From: a bacterium
GTDB lineage: Bacteria; Electryoneota; RPQS01
NCBI GenBank assembly: GCA_016721565.1
Contig: JADKHW010000017.1
Location: 1 to 59,663 of the forward strand
Direction of reading: 5' to 3'
DNA: 59,663 nucleotides
Positions 48,685 through 56,208 of this stretch are shown piece by piece. Position numbers and translations under genes: made by a program. The first letter of the stretch is position 1, and every line of letters begins with the position of its first letter. A model generated the notes under the pieces. That model saw only the letters and a list, made by a program, of their open reading frames with translations. It was not told the DNA's origin and did not search any database.

Positions 48685-49646
48685 CAGTTGGCCTCCCAAA
48701 CCGGAGTGGAGAGATATTTTTCTGCTCCATCGGGGAAGATGGTGACCACGATGCCGTGCTCTAGTGTTTTAGCAAGTTGTAATGCGGCGGCGGCGGATGC
48801 TCCGCTCGATGTTCCGACGAGCAGACCTTCTTCAACGGCTAATCTCTTGCAGAGCGTGTAGGCCTCTTCGGTGGTGACTTCGAGTTCTATATCTGCAAGC
48901 GAGCCATCATAGATATCAGGAATGTGAACTGACGGCAGATGTTTCAAGCCTTCTAAACCATGAAACGGCGAATCGGGTTGAAAGCTTGCAATGGTGATTT
49001 TCGGATCACGCGCTTTCAGATAGCGACTGACTCCGGTAAATGTGCCGGTGGTGCCGAGACCGGAAACGAAATGCGTGACCGCGCCTTCGGTTTGCCGCCA
49101 GATTTCCGGACCAGTTGTGGTCAGGTGCGCGTTGACGTTGGCAGGGTTCGCGTATTGATTGAGATAGCAGTAGTTGTCTGGATACTTCTGTTTCAATTCG
49201 CGCGCGACAACCTGTGCTCCATCGGTTGAGAGCAATGGATCCGTGAAGATCAACTCAGCGCCGTAGGCTTGCAGGATTTGTTTGCGTTCACGGCTGGCAT
49301 TGTCGGGAATACAAAGCGTAACTCCGATGCCTAACGCGGCACCGAGCATGGCGAGTGCGATTCCGGTGTTGCCGCTGGTGGCCTCAAGCACGCGCGTACG
49401 CTCGGTGATGCGGTGATTGCGAATGGCATCTGAAAGCATGGCCCATGCCGCTCGATCTTTGACAGAGCCGCCGGGGTTTTTCCATTCGGCTTTGGCAAAG
49501 ACGCGCACGTCAGGAGAGAGATCCTCGGTGACACTCGTGAGTTCAATCAGCGGAGTGTTACCGATCATGTGCACGAGCGGTGGTACACTGAGATTGTGCC
49601 GCGCCGTGCGCGGGGAGACAAATATGTTAGTTGCAGGGATGCTCAT
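48684..49646 (-). CDS. cysM: CysM-type cysteine synthase (PLP)
   Basis: 320 residues from ATG 49646; an internal ATG at residue 27 is possible. Fold-type II PLP enzyme: the Schiff-base Lys is in NPGGSVKDRAA, the substrate loop is EATSGNTGIALA, the phosphate loop is GLGTTGTFTG and the end is GAEKYLST. The overall pattern (ERTRVLEATSGNTG, THFVSGLGTTGT, KYLS) follows mycobacterial CysM, which uses O-phosphoserine and the CysO thiocarboxylate, more than CysK. Substrate choice is inferred from the neighbours. The C-terminal tail is short compared with mycobacterial CysM. Confidence 0.93.
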   Translation of the reverse strand: MSIPATNIFVSPRTARHNLSVPPLVHMIGNTPLIELTSVTEDLSPDVRVFAKAEWKNPGGSVKDRAAWAMLSDAIRNHRITERTRVLEATSGNTGIALAMLGAALGIGVTLCIPDNASRERKQILQAYGAELIFTDPLLSTDGAQVVARELKQKYPDNYCYLNQYANPANVNAHLTTTGPEIWRQTEGAVTHFVSGLGTTGTFTGVSRYLKARDPKITIASFQPDSPFHGLEGLKHLPSVHIPDIYDGSLADIELEVTTEEAYTLCKRLAVEEGLLVGTSSGASAAAALQLAKTLEHGIVVTIFPDGAEKYLSTPVWEAN

Positions 49647-49689
49647 CGTATTTCATCTTAACGGGCTGTTCGATGGCCCATCAAAACAG

Positions 49690-50358
49690 CTATGCCTTTA
49701 TGGTTTTCTTGCTGAAGTACCAATCGGTGTATTCATCGGCTTCGGCTTTGCGGTTAGCGGCGGCTGTGACATTCTGCGGAGGTGGAATGATGCACGCGTC
49801 GCCGGGGTGCCAGTTCTCTGGAGTAGCGAGGCCGTGCTTGTCGGTTGTTTGCAGAGCTTCAAGGATACGCAGAATTTCGTCTATCGAGCGGCCATTGGAA
49901 AGCGGATAGTAAACCATCGCGCGAATGATGCCCTTGTCATCAATCACAAAGACTGCACGCACGGCAGAGGTGTCGCTGGCTTCAGGATGCAACATGCCGT
50001 ACGCACGAGCCACATCACCCTTGAGATCGGCAATCAGAGGGAACGGAATCTTTTGATTGAAGTTCTCTTCGATGTTGCGAATCCACGCGATATGAGAATA
50101 GATAGAATCAATTGAGAGTCCGATGATTTGAGTATTACGTTTGACGAACTCGTCGTTCTTGCGTGCGAAGGCCAAGAATTCGGTGGTGCAGACAGGAGTG
50201 AAGTCAGCGGGATGTGAAAAGAGCACAACCCACTTTCCTTTATAGTCGGAGAGTTTGATTTCGCCTTGCGTGGTCTTGGCCGTGAAATCCGGTGCCGGAG
50301 TATTGATGCGAGGCAGGAGAACAGGGTTTGTTTCGGGAGTCGAGCCGTTTGCGCTCAT
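49690..50358 (-). CDS. Peroxiredoxin of the Prx6/archaeal type
   Basis: 222 residues from ATG 50358. The peroxidatic Cys is in SHPADFTPVCTTEF, with LSIDSIYSHIAW and a C-terminal extension reading WHPGDACIIPPP and DWYFSKK. The size and tail place it in the 1-Cys-like/archaeal class, and the Cys in PGDAC may serve as a resolving thiol. It reduces peroxides in the cytosol. First structural gene behind a cysteine-rich leader ORF and terminator, 43 bases ahead of cysM, so it is probably co-regulated with cysteine synthesis. Confidence 0.92.
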   Translation of the reverse strand: MSANGSTPETNPVLLPRINTPAPDFTAKTTQGEIKLSDYKGKWVVLFSHPADFTPVCTTEFLAFARKNDEFVKRNTQIIGLSIDSIYSHIAWIRNIEENFNQKIPFPLIADLKGDVARAYGMLHPEASDTSAVRAVFVIDDKGIIRAMVYYPLSNGRSIDEILRILEALQTTDKHGLATPENWHPGDACIIPPPQNVTAAANRKAEADEYTDWYFSKKTIKA

Positions 50359-50403
50359 GATATAGGATCCTTACTGGTTGAGACTTGACTGATTTATGGC
50401 AAC

Positions 50404-50435
50404 AAAAAACCCCCTCGCGTAGGCAAGGGGGTTTT
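50404..50435 (-). terminator. Attenuator-type terminator ahead of the cysteine operon
   Basis: On the minus strand AAAACCCCCT (50435-50426), a 10-base loop and AGGGGGTTTT (50415-50406), ending in six T. It lies between the leader ORF stop (50463) and the peroxiredoxin start (50358). A second hairpin, TTCCGT/ACGGAA (50452-50474), spans the leader ORF stop codon just before it. Confidence 0.85.
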
Positions 50436-50462
50436 CGAAGTTTTGTACAGATTCCGTTTCAA

Positions 50463-50552
50463 TTAGAGACGGAAATGCGCACAACAACCACCCTCGCCAT
50501 GGGAGCGGGTCTGACAACAACACAGACAGGTGGTCATTTTTTGGATACGCAT
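50463..50552 (-). CDS. Cysteine-rich leader peptide
   Basis: ATG 50552 (or in-frame ATG 50537) to TAA 50463. The 24 residues from the second ATG contain six Cys: at positions 4, 6, 7 and 8 (CLCCC) and a pair at 18-19, all TGT codons. It is followed by an intrinsic terminator and then the peroxiredoxin-cysM-JAMM-cysO-moeZ operon. This is the arrangement expected for attenuation by ribosome stalling when Cys-tRNA is scarce. Cys-rich upstream ORFs are known ahead of sulfur genes in mycobacteria. The predicted transcription start falls on the first ATG, so translation would be leaderless; no ribosome site is present. Confidence 0.7.
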   Translation of the reverse strand: MRIQKMTTCLCCCQTRSHGEGGCCAHFRL

Positions 50553-50558
50553 ATGTAC

Positions 50559-50588
50559 AAGATACGACCTCGGAGGGGGGGAAGTCAA
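50559..50588 (-). promoter_or_regulatory. Promoter of the cysteine operon
   Basis: On the minus strand TTGACT (50588-50583), an 18-bp spacer with seven C in a row, and TATCTT (50564-50559). Six bases (GTACAT) separate the -10 box from the leader ATG at 50552. Confidence 0.7.
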
Positions 50589-50622
50589 TAGCGAGGACAA
50601 AAATATCTCAGAATTATGTTTT

Positions 50623-50671
50623 GTTAGCTCACATTATTCTAACATGAATTTAACTAATTATGTGAGCTAAC
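50623..50671. repeat. Long inverted repeat between divergent operons
   Basis: GTTAGCTCACAT (50623-50634) and its perfect complement ATGTGAGCTAAC (50660-50671), 25 AT-rich bases apart. It lies upstream of both the cysteine operon and the porin-pst operon. It could be an operator for a dimeric regulator that loops or binds both arms, or a hairpin remnant of a mobile element. Confidence 0.6.
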
Positions 50672-50749
50672 AATTCAATCGGCCCCTAACAAAGGCTCTT
50701 AACTGCCTCCAAAACAAGCAATTCTCGATTGAGAAAGTGAGGAAATTGT

Positions 50750-50755
50750 GATAAT
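50750..50755 (+). promoter_or_regulatory. Possible extended -10 of the porin-pst operon
   Basis: GATAAT preceded by TGT gives an extended -10 element. Start of transcription near 50762 and a leader of about 43 bases to ATG 50805. The -35 match is weak and no clear Pho box is seen. Confidence 0.35.
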
Positions 50756-50804
50756 TTGTGGTCAGACAGCAACTGTGACCCCCTCCACCCAACCCCGCCG
50801 AACC

Positions 50805-51866
50805 ATGCTACGCGCACTTCTTTTAAGCATTGTTTTTCTTGTACCTATGCTGGCAACGGCGGCGGAAGATTTACCGTTATGGCTTGTGAATACGAAGCTT
50901 AGCGGGGATTTTAGGTATCGGCATGAGGGGATTGATAGGGAAGGGTCAACAGCAGTTTACCGTAACCGAATCCGCTACCGCCTCGGGATTGAAACCAAAG
51001 TAAATGAGAAAGTATCCGTCGGGGCGAGGTTTGCGAGCGGAACGGGCGATCCGAGATCAACCAATCAGGACTTGGGGGACGGCCTCTCCCCCAAGCAGAT
51101 CAATTTGGATCGGGCCTACTTTGAATTGGCACCATGTGAGAAATGGTGGCTGACGGCGGGCAAGTTTGGGAATCCGTTTGTTTCGACTGATCTCCAGTGG
51201 GATACGGATGTGAATTTTGAAGGTGGCGCGGCGCGGTATAGCAAGGACGGAGATATTAAGTTTGCGGTCACAGGTGGCGGGTTGTGGCTTGAACCGTATA
51301 GATCCGAGCACGGCAGTGGTATCTTTGCCGGTCAGGTTTCCGCCTCTGGTAAGAGCGGTTCTAAAGGGAGCTGGCAGGCTGCTGCGGGAATGTACTCTTA
51401 TGTGAACCGCGATATGCTGGCGGACAACGGCGGATTTGGAAATACGGTTCTGGTCGACAACACTTTCAGGACAGATTTTGAGATTCTGGATGTCCTGCTG
51501 AGTGCGACCATGCCGGTCGGGAAGTCAAAGCTTACGATTCTGGCCAATCCTGTAATGAACACAGCCACGAGCGAAGACAACATCGGCTGGTTGGCCATGA
51601 TGAAACTGAAAGGGAAATGCTGGGAAAGAAGCTGCACGCTTTCTTATGATTACCGTGTGCTTGAGGCGGATGCTGTATTCGGAGCGTTCACCGATAGCGA
51701 TGCAGCGGGCGGTAGAACGAATCAACGCGGACACCGGATAATGGGTGACATTGAGTTGATCGACGGCTTTACGGCCGGTGCATCAGCTTATTTCAATACT
51801 CTGTCCGCATCGGGTGACGGCAGTTGGTACCAGCGATGGATGGTGGATGGGGTCGTGAAGTTCTAA
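50805..51866 (+). CDS. Putative porin of the phosphate operon
   Basis: 353 residues from ATG 50805, with a signal peptide ending ATAA. The mature part starts LSGDFRYRHEG and VYRNRIRYRLGIETKVN, then alternates strands (VSVGARFASGTGDPRS, WWLTAGKFGNPF) to a final VDGVVKF. This matches the putative-porin family of bacteria with Pst systems. It is 64 bases before pstS on the same strand, so it probably admits phosphate across the outer membrane. GTG 50748 would add a stretch without signal features. Confidence 0.82.
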   Translation: MLRALLLSIVFLVPMLATAAEDLPLWLVNTKLSGDFRYRHEGIDREGSTAVYRNRIRYRLGIETKVNEKVSVGARFASGTGDPRSTNQDLGDGLSPKQINLDRAYFELAPCEKWWLTAGKFGNPFVSTDLQWDTDVNFEGGAARYSKDGDIKFAVTGGGLWLEPYRSEHGSGIFAGQVSASGKSGSKGSWQAAAGMYSYVNRDMLADNGGFGNTVLVDNTFRTDFEILDVLLSATMPVGKSKLTILANPVMNTATSEDNIGWLAMMKLKGKCWERSCTLSYDYRVLEADAVFGAFTDSDAAGGRTNQRGHRIMGDIELIDGFTAGASAYFNTLSASGDGSWYQRWMVDGVVKF

Positions 51867-51930
51867 CCTCACGAAATCCTCACAAATAATCGCTACTCTC
51901 ACATTTCACAAATTGAATCCAGGAGATAAC

Positions 51931-52797
51931 ATGCGTTCGATCATTCGTTATGCGGCAGTTGTAGTCGCGATTGGTTCATTGGCAATTTGGTTGGGTTGCG
52001 GAAGAAAGTCGGAAAGCCCTGCGGCAAAGGCCTCTATTGACATCAAAGGCTCGGACACGATGGTGAATCTGATGTCGGCGCTGGCGGAAGCCTTTATGAA
52101 GGCTCATCCCGACAAGCAGGTTGCCGTGACCGGCGGCGGCAGCGGAACGGGTATCGCGGCTTTGATTAACGGCACAACCGATATTTGTGCGTCTTCACGC
52201 TCGATGCAGGAGAAAGAAATTGATTTGGCCAAGCAGAAGAACATCCAGCCCAAGGAAGTTGTCATCGGTATGGACGGTTTGGCTGTGATGGTGAACAAGT
52301 CGAACCCTGTCGATAGCTTGACACTTGAGCAGATTAAGCAATTGTTCCAAGGGACAGTAACCGATTGGGCCGCAGTGGGCGGAAACAAAGGTGAAGTTCT
52401 GATTCACTCTCGCGAAAGCAACTCAGGTACATACGTCTATTTCAAAGAGCATGTGCTGAACAAGGGTGACTTTGCAACTAACGCGCGCTTGATGACTTCG
52501 ACCGCAGCGCTCGTGCAGGAGATTTCGACCAACGTGAATGCAGTCGGCTACGGCGGCGAAGCTTACGGCAAGCAGGGCAACATCAAGATGCTGCATGTGC
52601 GCAAGACTGCAGATGCTCCGGCAGTTTATCCTACAGAAGAAACCGTGCGCGGTGGTGCATATCCGATCTCGCGCCCGCTCTTCCTCTACACGAACGGAGC
52701 CGCGACAGGTTTGACAAGCGAGTTCATCACGTTCTGCAATTCAGCTGAAGGTCAAAAGATTGTGCGTGAAGTCGGCTACGTCCCGATGAAAGGTTAG
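51931..52797 (+). CDS. pstS: PstS phosphate-binding lipoprotein
   Basis: 288 residues from ATG 51931 behind AGGAG. The lipobox is IWLGC. The binding protein has IKGSDTMVNLMSALAEAF, GGGSGTGIAALINGTTDI, the phosphate-loop SRESNSGTYVYF and VGYGGEAYG. It captures phosphate in the periplasm for PstCAB. The spacing to pstC is 51 bases. It belongs to the shorter bacterial PstS group. Confidence 0.95.
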   Translation: MRSIIRYAAVVVAIGSLAIWLGCGRKSESPAAKASIDIKGSDTMVNLMSALAEAFMKAHPDKQVAVTGGGSGTGIAALINGTTDICASSRSMQEKEIDLAKQKNIQPKEVVIGMDGLAVMVNKSNPVDSLTLEQIKQLFQGTVTDWAAVGGNKGEVLIHSRESNSGTYVYFKEHVLNKGDFATNARLMTSTAALVQEISTNVNAVGYGGEAYGKQGNIKMLHVRKTADAPAVYPTEETVRGGAYPISRPLFLYTNGAATGLTSEFITFCNSAEGQKIVREVGYVPMKG

Positions 52798-52848
52798 CTA
52801 GTGGGGTATCTGCTACAGACGCCTCTGCACACTTAAGCAAGAAGAAAT

Positions 52849-53730
52849 TTGCCACTCAGCAAACAATACTGGAAAGCGCGGGCGATCCGCTATTTCTTTA
52901 TGACATGCGCCGCCACCTCGGTTTTAATCGTGGTACTGGTGTTCTTGTTCTTGGGAAAAGAGAGTATTCCCTTTGTGGCTAAGCATGGGGTGGGTGAACT
53001 GTTCGGAGAAGTTTGGCAGCCGGTATCATTTGAAGACGAGCAGTTTGGAATTTTACCGCTCGTCACCGGCTCAATCTTAGTGACGCTGTTAGCAACGATT
53101 CTCGCCGTGCCGTTTGGTGTGGTAAGTGCAATCTATATTGCAGAAATGGCCTCACCGGTTGAACGGGAAATCTGGAAGCCGGTGATTGAGCTATTAGCCG
53201 GCATTCCGTCGGTGGTATTGGGTTTCTTCGGGCTTGTTGTCGTAGCACCGTTAGTGAAAGAGACATTTGGTCTCACATCGGGCCTCAATGCGCTCACGGG
53301 ATCAATCTTGCTTGCATTGATGGCGATACCGACAATCATCTCGATTTCAGAAGATGCGATTCGGAATGTTCCGAAGTCCTATAAAGAGGCCTCCTATTCT
53401 TTGGGGGCTTCTAAGCTCCAAACCATTTGGAAAGTCACTGTACCTGCAGCACTCTCAGGAATTGTGGCGGCAGTGATGCTCGGACTCGGGCGAGTTGTCG
53501 GTGAAACGATGGCTGTGATGATGGTGACAGGTAATGCGGCAATCATAACCTTTTCGCCCGTTGAATCTGTACGCACGATGACGGCAACGGTAGCTGCTGA
53601 AATGGGTGAAGTTCCGTTTGGCAGCGATCACTATCACGCGCTGTTTGTAATTGGCGTGGTGCTGTTGTGTATGACCTTCGGACTCAACATGATCGCCCAA
53701 AAAGTGCTCAAGAAATATCGGATAGGATAA
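52849..53730 (+). CDS. pstC: PstC phosphate ABC permease
   Basis: 293 residues from TTG 52849. Six membrane helices; the ABC permease EAA loop is EASYSLGASKLQTIWKVTVPAALSG. The other markers are PFGVVSAIYIAEMA and ELLAGIPSVVLGFFGL. Start uncertain: no good ATG lies near, and an alternative frame reading upstream is also open. Pairs with PstA to form the membrane channel. Confidence 0.93.
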   Translation: MPLSKQYWKARAIRYFFMTCAATSVLIVVLVFLFLGKESIPFVAKHGVGELFGEVWQPVSFEDEQFGILPLVTGSILVTLLATILAVPFGVVSAIYIAEMASPVEREIWKPVIELLAGIPSVVLGFFGLVVVAPLVKETFGLTSGLNALTGSILLALMAIPTIISISEDAIRNVPKSYKEASYSLGASKLQTIWKVTVPAALSGIVAAVMLGLGRVVGETMAVMMVTGNAAIITFSPVESVRTMTATVAAEMGEVPFGSDHYHALFVIGVVLLCMTFGLNMIAQKVLKKYRIG

Positions 53731-53733
53731 ATC

Positions 53734-54594
53734 ATGAGCATGAAACCGCGAAATATCGGCGAGAAGATTGTATACTACTCCATGTTGGGAGTCACGTACG
53801 CAATTTTGCTTGTGGTGATCTATATCATCGCCGATGTCGTTGTGGGCGGGATTGGGACAATCTCGTGGGAGTTCCTGACCGAGGCACCGCGCAAGAGCGG
53901 CGAAGAGGGCGGCATCTGGCCAGTGATTGTGGGCACCTTATATCTTGTACTCGGAACGATTACATTTGCATTGCCCCTCGGGATGGCCGGCGCAATCTAT
54001 CTCAGTGAATATGCCACACAAGGCAGACTCACTCGAATGATTCGACTGGCGATTGTGACACTTGCGGGTATTCCTTCAGTTGTGTTGGGACTATTTGGGC
54101 TGGGAATGTTCGTCATCTTCCTTCAGCTTGGCGCATCGATTCTTGCAGGTAGTCTTACTCTCGCGTGCATGATTCTGCCGACGATTATCGTGGCGAGTGA
54201 AGAATCTTTGCGCTCGATACCGCAATCGTTCCGAGAAGGCAGTCTTGCTCTCGGAGCAACGAAGTGGGAAACGATTCGCAGGAACGTACTGCCCTATGCC
54301 ATTCCCGGCATGATGACGGGTTCAATCTTAGGCGTGGGTCGAGCAGCGGGTGAAACGGCGCCAATATTGTTAACGGTTGCAGCCTTCTTCCTTCCTACTC
54401 TCCCGACATCAGTTTTTGATCAATGTATGGCTCTGCCGTACCATTTGTATATCTTGGCCACACAATTGCCGGATGCTGAAAAAGCTCGACCCATGCAGTA
54501 CGGCACAGCCCTGGTGTTAATTGCGGTGGTATTGGGATTCAATTTGACTGCAATTGTAATTCGTTCTTACTTCAGACGGAAATATCGCTGGTAA
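53734..54594 (+). CDS. pstA: PstA phosphate ABC permease
   Basis: 286 residues from ATG 53734, three bases after pstC. Six helices with GGIGTISWEFLTEAP, LPLGMAGAIYLSEYA, GIPSVVLGLFGLGMF and the EAA loop FREGSLALGATKWETIRRNVLPYA. Partner of PstC. pstB starts three bases later, so the genes are tightly coupled. Confidence 0.94.
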   Translation: MSMKPRNIGEKIVYYSMLGVTYAILLVVIYIIADVVVGGIGTISWEFLTEAPRKSGEEGGIWPVIVGTLYLVLGTITFALPLGMAGAIYLSEYATQGRLTRMIRLAIVTLAGIPSVVLGLFGLGMFVIFLQLGASILAGSLTLACMILPTIIVASEESLRSIPQSFREGSLALGATKWETIRRNVLPYAIPGMMTGSILGVGRAAGETAPILLTVAAFFLPTLPTSVFDQCMALPYHLYILATQLPDAEKARPMQYGTALVLIAVVLGFNLTAIVIRSYFRRKYRW

Positions 54595-54597
54595 CGC

Positions 54598-55362
54598 ATG
54601 ACGGCACAAGCACCACATATTGAAGCAAAGCATCTAAACTTCTTCTACGGCGCAACGCAGGCGTTGTTTGACGTTACGATTGGTATCAAACGCAGCAACG
54701 TAACGGCGTTCATCGGCCCGTCGGGCTGCGGCAAATCGACGTTTTTGCGCACGCTGAACCGGATGAACGACATTATCGACGGAATCCGGATTGATGGTCA
54801 TGTGCTTGTGGATGGAGAAGATATTTATAAGAGCGCTTCAAATGTTATTGATTTGCGCCGTAAGATCGGCATGGTGTTTCAGAAGTCGAATCCGTTCCCC
54901 AAATCCATCTATGAGAACGTGGCATATTGACCTCGTATTCACGGAGAGAAGACGAAGCGGAAGCTTGACGAAGTCGTTGAGCAAAGCTTAAAGCGGTCTG
55001 GATTATGGGAAGAGGTTAAGGATCGATTGGATGCCAACGCAATGGGGCTGTCCGGTGGCCAGCAGCAGCGACTCTGTATCGCACGGGCGCTTGCGGTTGA
55101 TCCCGAGGTGCTGTTGATGGACGAGCCGGCATCAGCGCTGGATCCGAAGTCAACTTCGCGCATCGAAGACTTGATCAGCGAGCTACGCGGGGACTATACC
55201 ATCGTCATTGTGACTCACAACATGCAGCAGGCTGCACGTGTTTCGGATGAGACTGCCTTCTTTTACGAGGGCAAGCTGATTGAAGTCGGCCAAACGAAAC
55301 AAATCTTCACTAATCCGAGTGAAAAACAGACCGAAGACTATATTACAGGGCGTTTTGGCTAA
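54598..55362 (+). CDS. pstB: PstB phosphate ABC ATPase, interrupted by an in-frame TGA
   Basis: 254 codons including one stop. Walker A is GPSGCGKST, the signature is LSGGQQQR, Walker B is LLMDEPASALD and the switch is THNMQQA. The frame is continuous, but codon 111 (54928-54930) is TGA where the family has Gly (NVAY, then PRIHGEK; usual NVAYGPR). A single G-to-T change from GGA explains it. TGA ends other genes here, so a Gly reading is not supported. It may be an assembly error or a real nonsense mutation, which would cripple phosphate uptake. Confidence 0.92.
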
Positions 55363-55464
55363 ACTTTCGGGCTGGGGCTTGAAAATGGCAGAAAATTTGC
55401 AGATTATTTGGAAAGGGCGCGGAGGTGCGCCCTCTTTCTCTCAGGGTTTGAAAGGAAAACGGAC

Positions 55465-56127
55465 ATGCCGGTACATTTAAGGCGGGATCTGGACAAGCTG
55501 AAGCGAAAGATGCTTTCGTTCGGCGCGGCAGTGGAAGAGAACGCACAGCTCTCGATTAAGGCTTTGCGTGACTTTGACACATCAATTGCTCAACGGGTGA
55601 TTGATAGGGACAACGAGATCAACCGCGACGAGGTCGAGATTGAAGAGGAATGCCTTAAGATTCTGGCGCTCCATCAACCCGTAGCGGTCGACTTGCGATT
55701 TGTTGTGACGGTGCTTAAGGTCAACAGCGATTTGGAACGCATTGCCGACTTTTCGGTCAACGTTTCAAAGCGTGTGCGAACTTTGGCCAAATACCCGGCA
55801 GTTGCAATGCCTAAAGAGCTGATGCAGATTGCAGAAAAGGCCGTGGCCATGGTGAACGCTTCTTTAGATTGTCTGGTTGAACAGGACGTCGTACGGGCGC
55901 GTGGGGTTTGCGCAGCGGATGACGCCGTAGATGACTTGCAGCGCAAACTTTACGATATCATTCTTGAAGCAGTCAGGAAGGACCCTGAAAACGCGGCACA
56001 GTGGATGCAAGTGTTCTCTACGGTAAGATACTTTGAGCGGATGGGCGACTACGCGACGAATATCGCTGAGGACGTAATCTACCTTGTGGAAGGCGAAGTG
56101 ATTCGTCACAAGGATCAAGGAATGTAA
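55465..56127 (+). CDS. phoU: PhoU phosphate-transport regulator
   Basis: 220 residues from ATG 55465 behind AAGGA. Two three-helix repeats with the metal-binding acidic motifs: RDNEINRDEVEIEEECLK, VTVLKVNSDLERIADFSVN and STVRYFERMGDYATNIAEDV. It signals phosphate status between PstSCAB and the PhoR kinase. No phoBR is in the window. The 102-bp gap from pstB holds a small GGGCGC/GCGCCC hairpin that may reduce read-through. Confidence 0.94.
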   Translation: MPVHLRRDLDKLKRKMLSFGAAVEENAQLSIKALRDFDTSIAQRVIDRDNEINRDEVEIEEECLKILALHQPVAVDLRFVVTVLKVNSDLERIADFSVNVSKRVRTLAKYPAVAMPKELMQIAEKAVAMVNASLDCLVEQDVVRARGVCAADDAVDDLQRKLYDIILEAVRKDPENAAQWMQVFSTVRYFERMGDYATNIAEDVIYLVEGEVIRHKDQGM

Positions 56128-56153
56128 ACTCGATTTTCTAATTTTAGAATAAG

Positions 56154-56185
56154 AAAAGCGGCGACCCTATTGGGTCGCCGCTTTT
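56154..56185. terminator. Bidirectional terminator after phoU
   Basis: AAAAGCGGCGACCC, TATT and its complement: a perfect 14-bp stem ending in TTTT on both strands. It separates the convergent pst operon and surface-protein gene. Confidence 0.9.
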
Positions 56186-56208
56186 GATTTGCGGAATCTA
56201 ATCGAAGC

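Noticed and set aside
50655..50672. CRP/FNR site (TGTGAGCTAAC)
   Set aside because: There is no second half-site at the required 6-base spacing; the arms are part of a longer inverted repeat.
54928..54930. Genome-wide reading of UGA as glycine
   Set aside because: TGA is the stop of cysM, the first PorV gene and others, and other expected Gly codons are normal.
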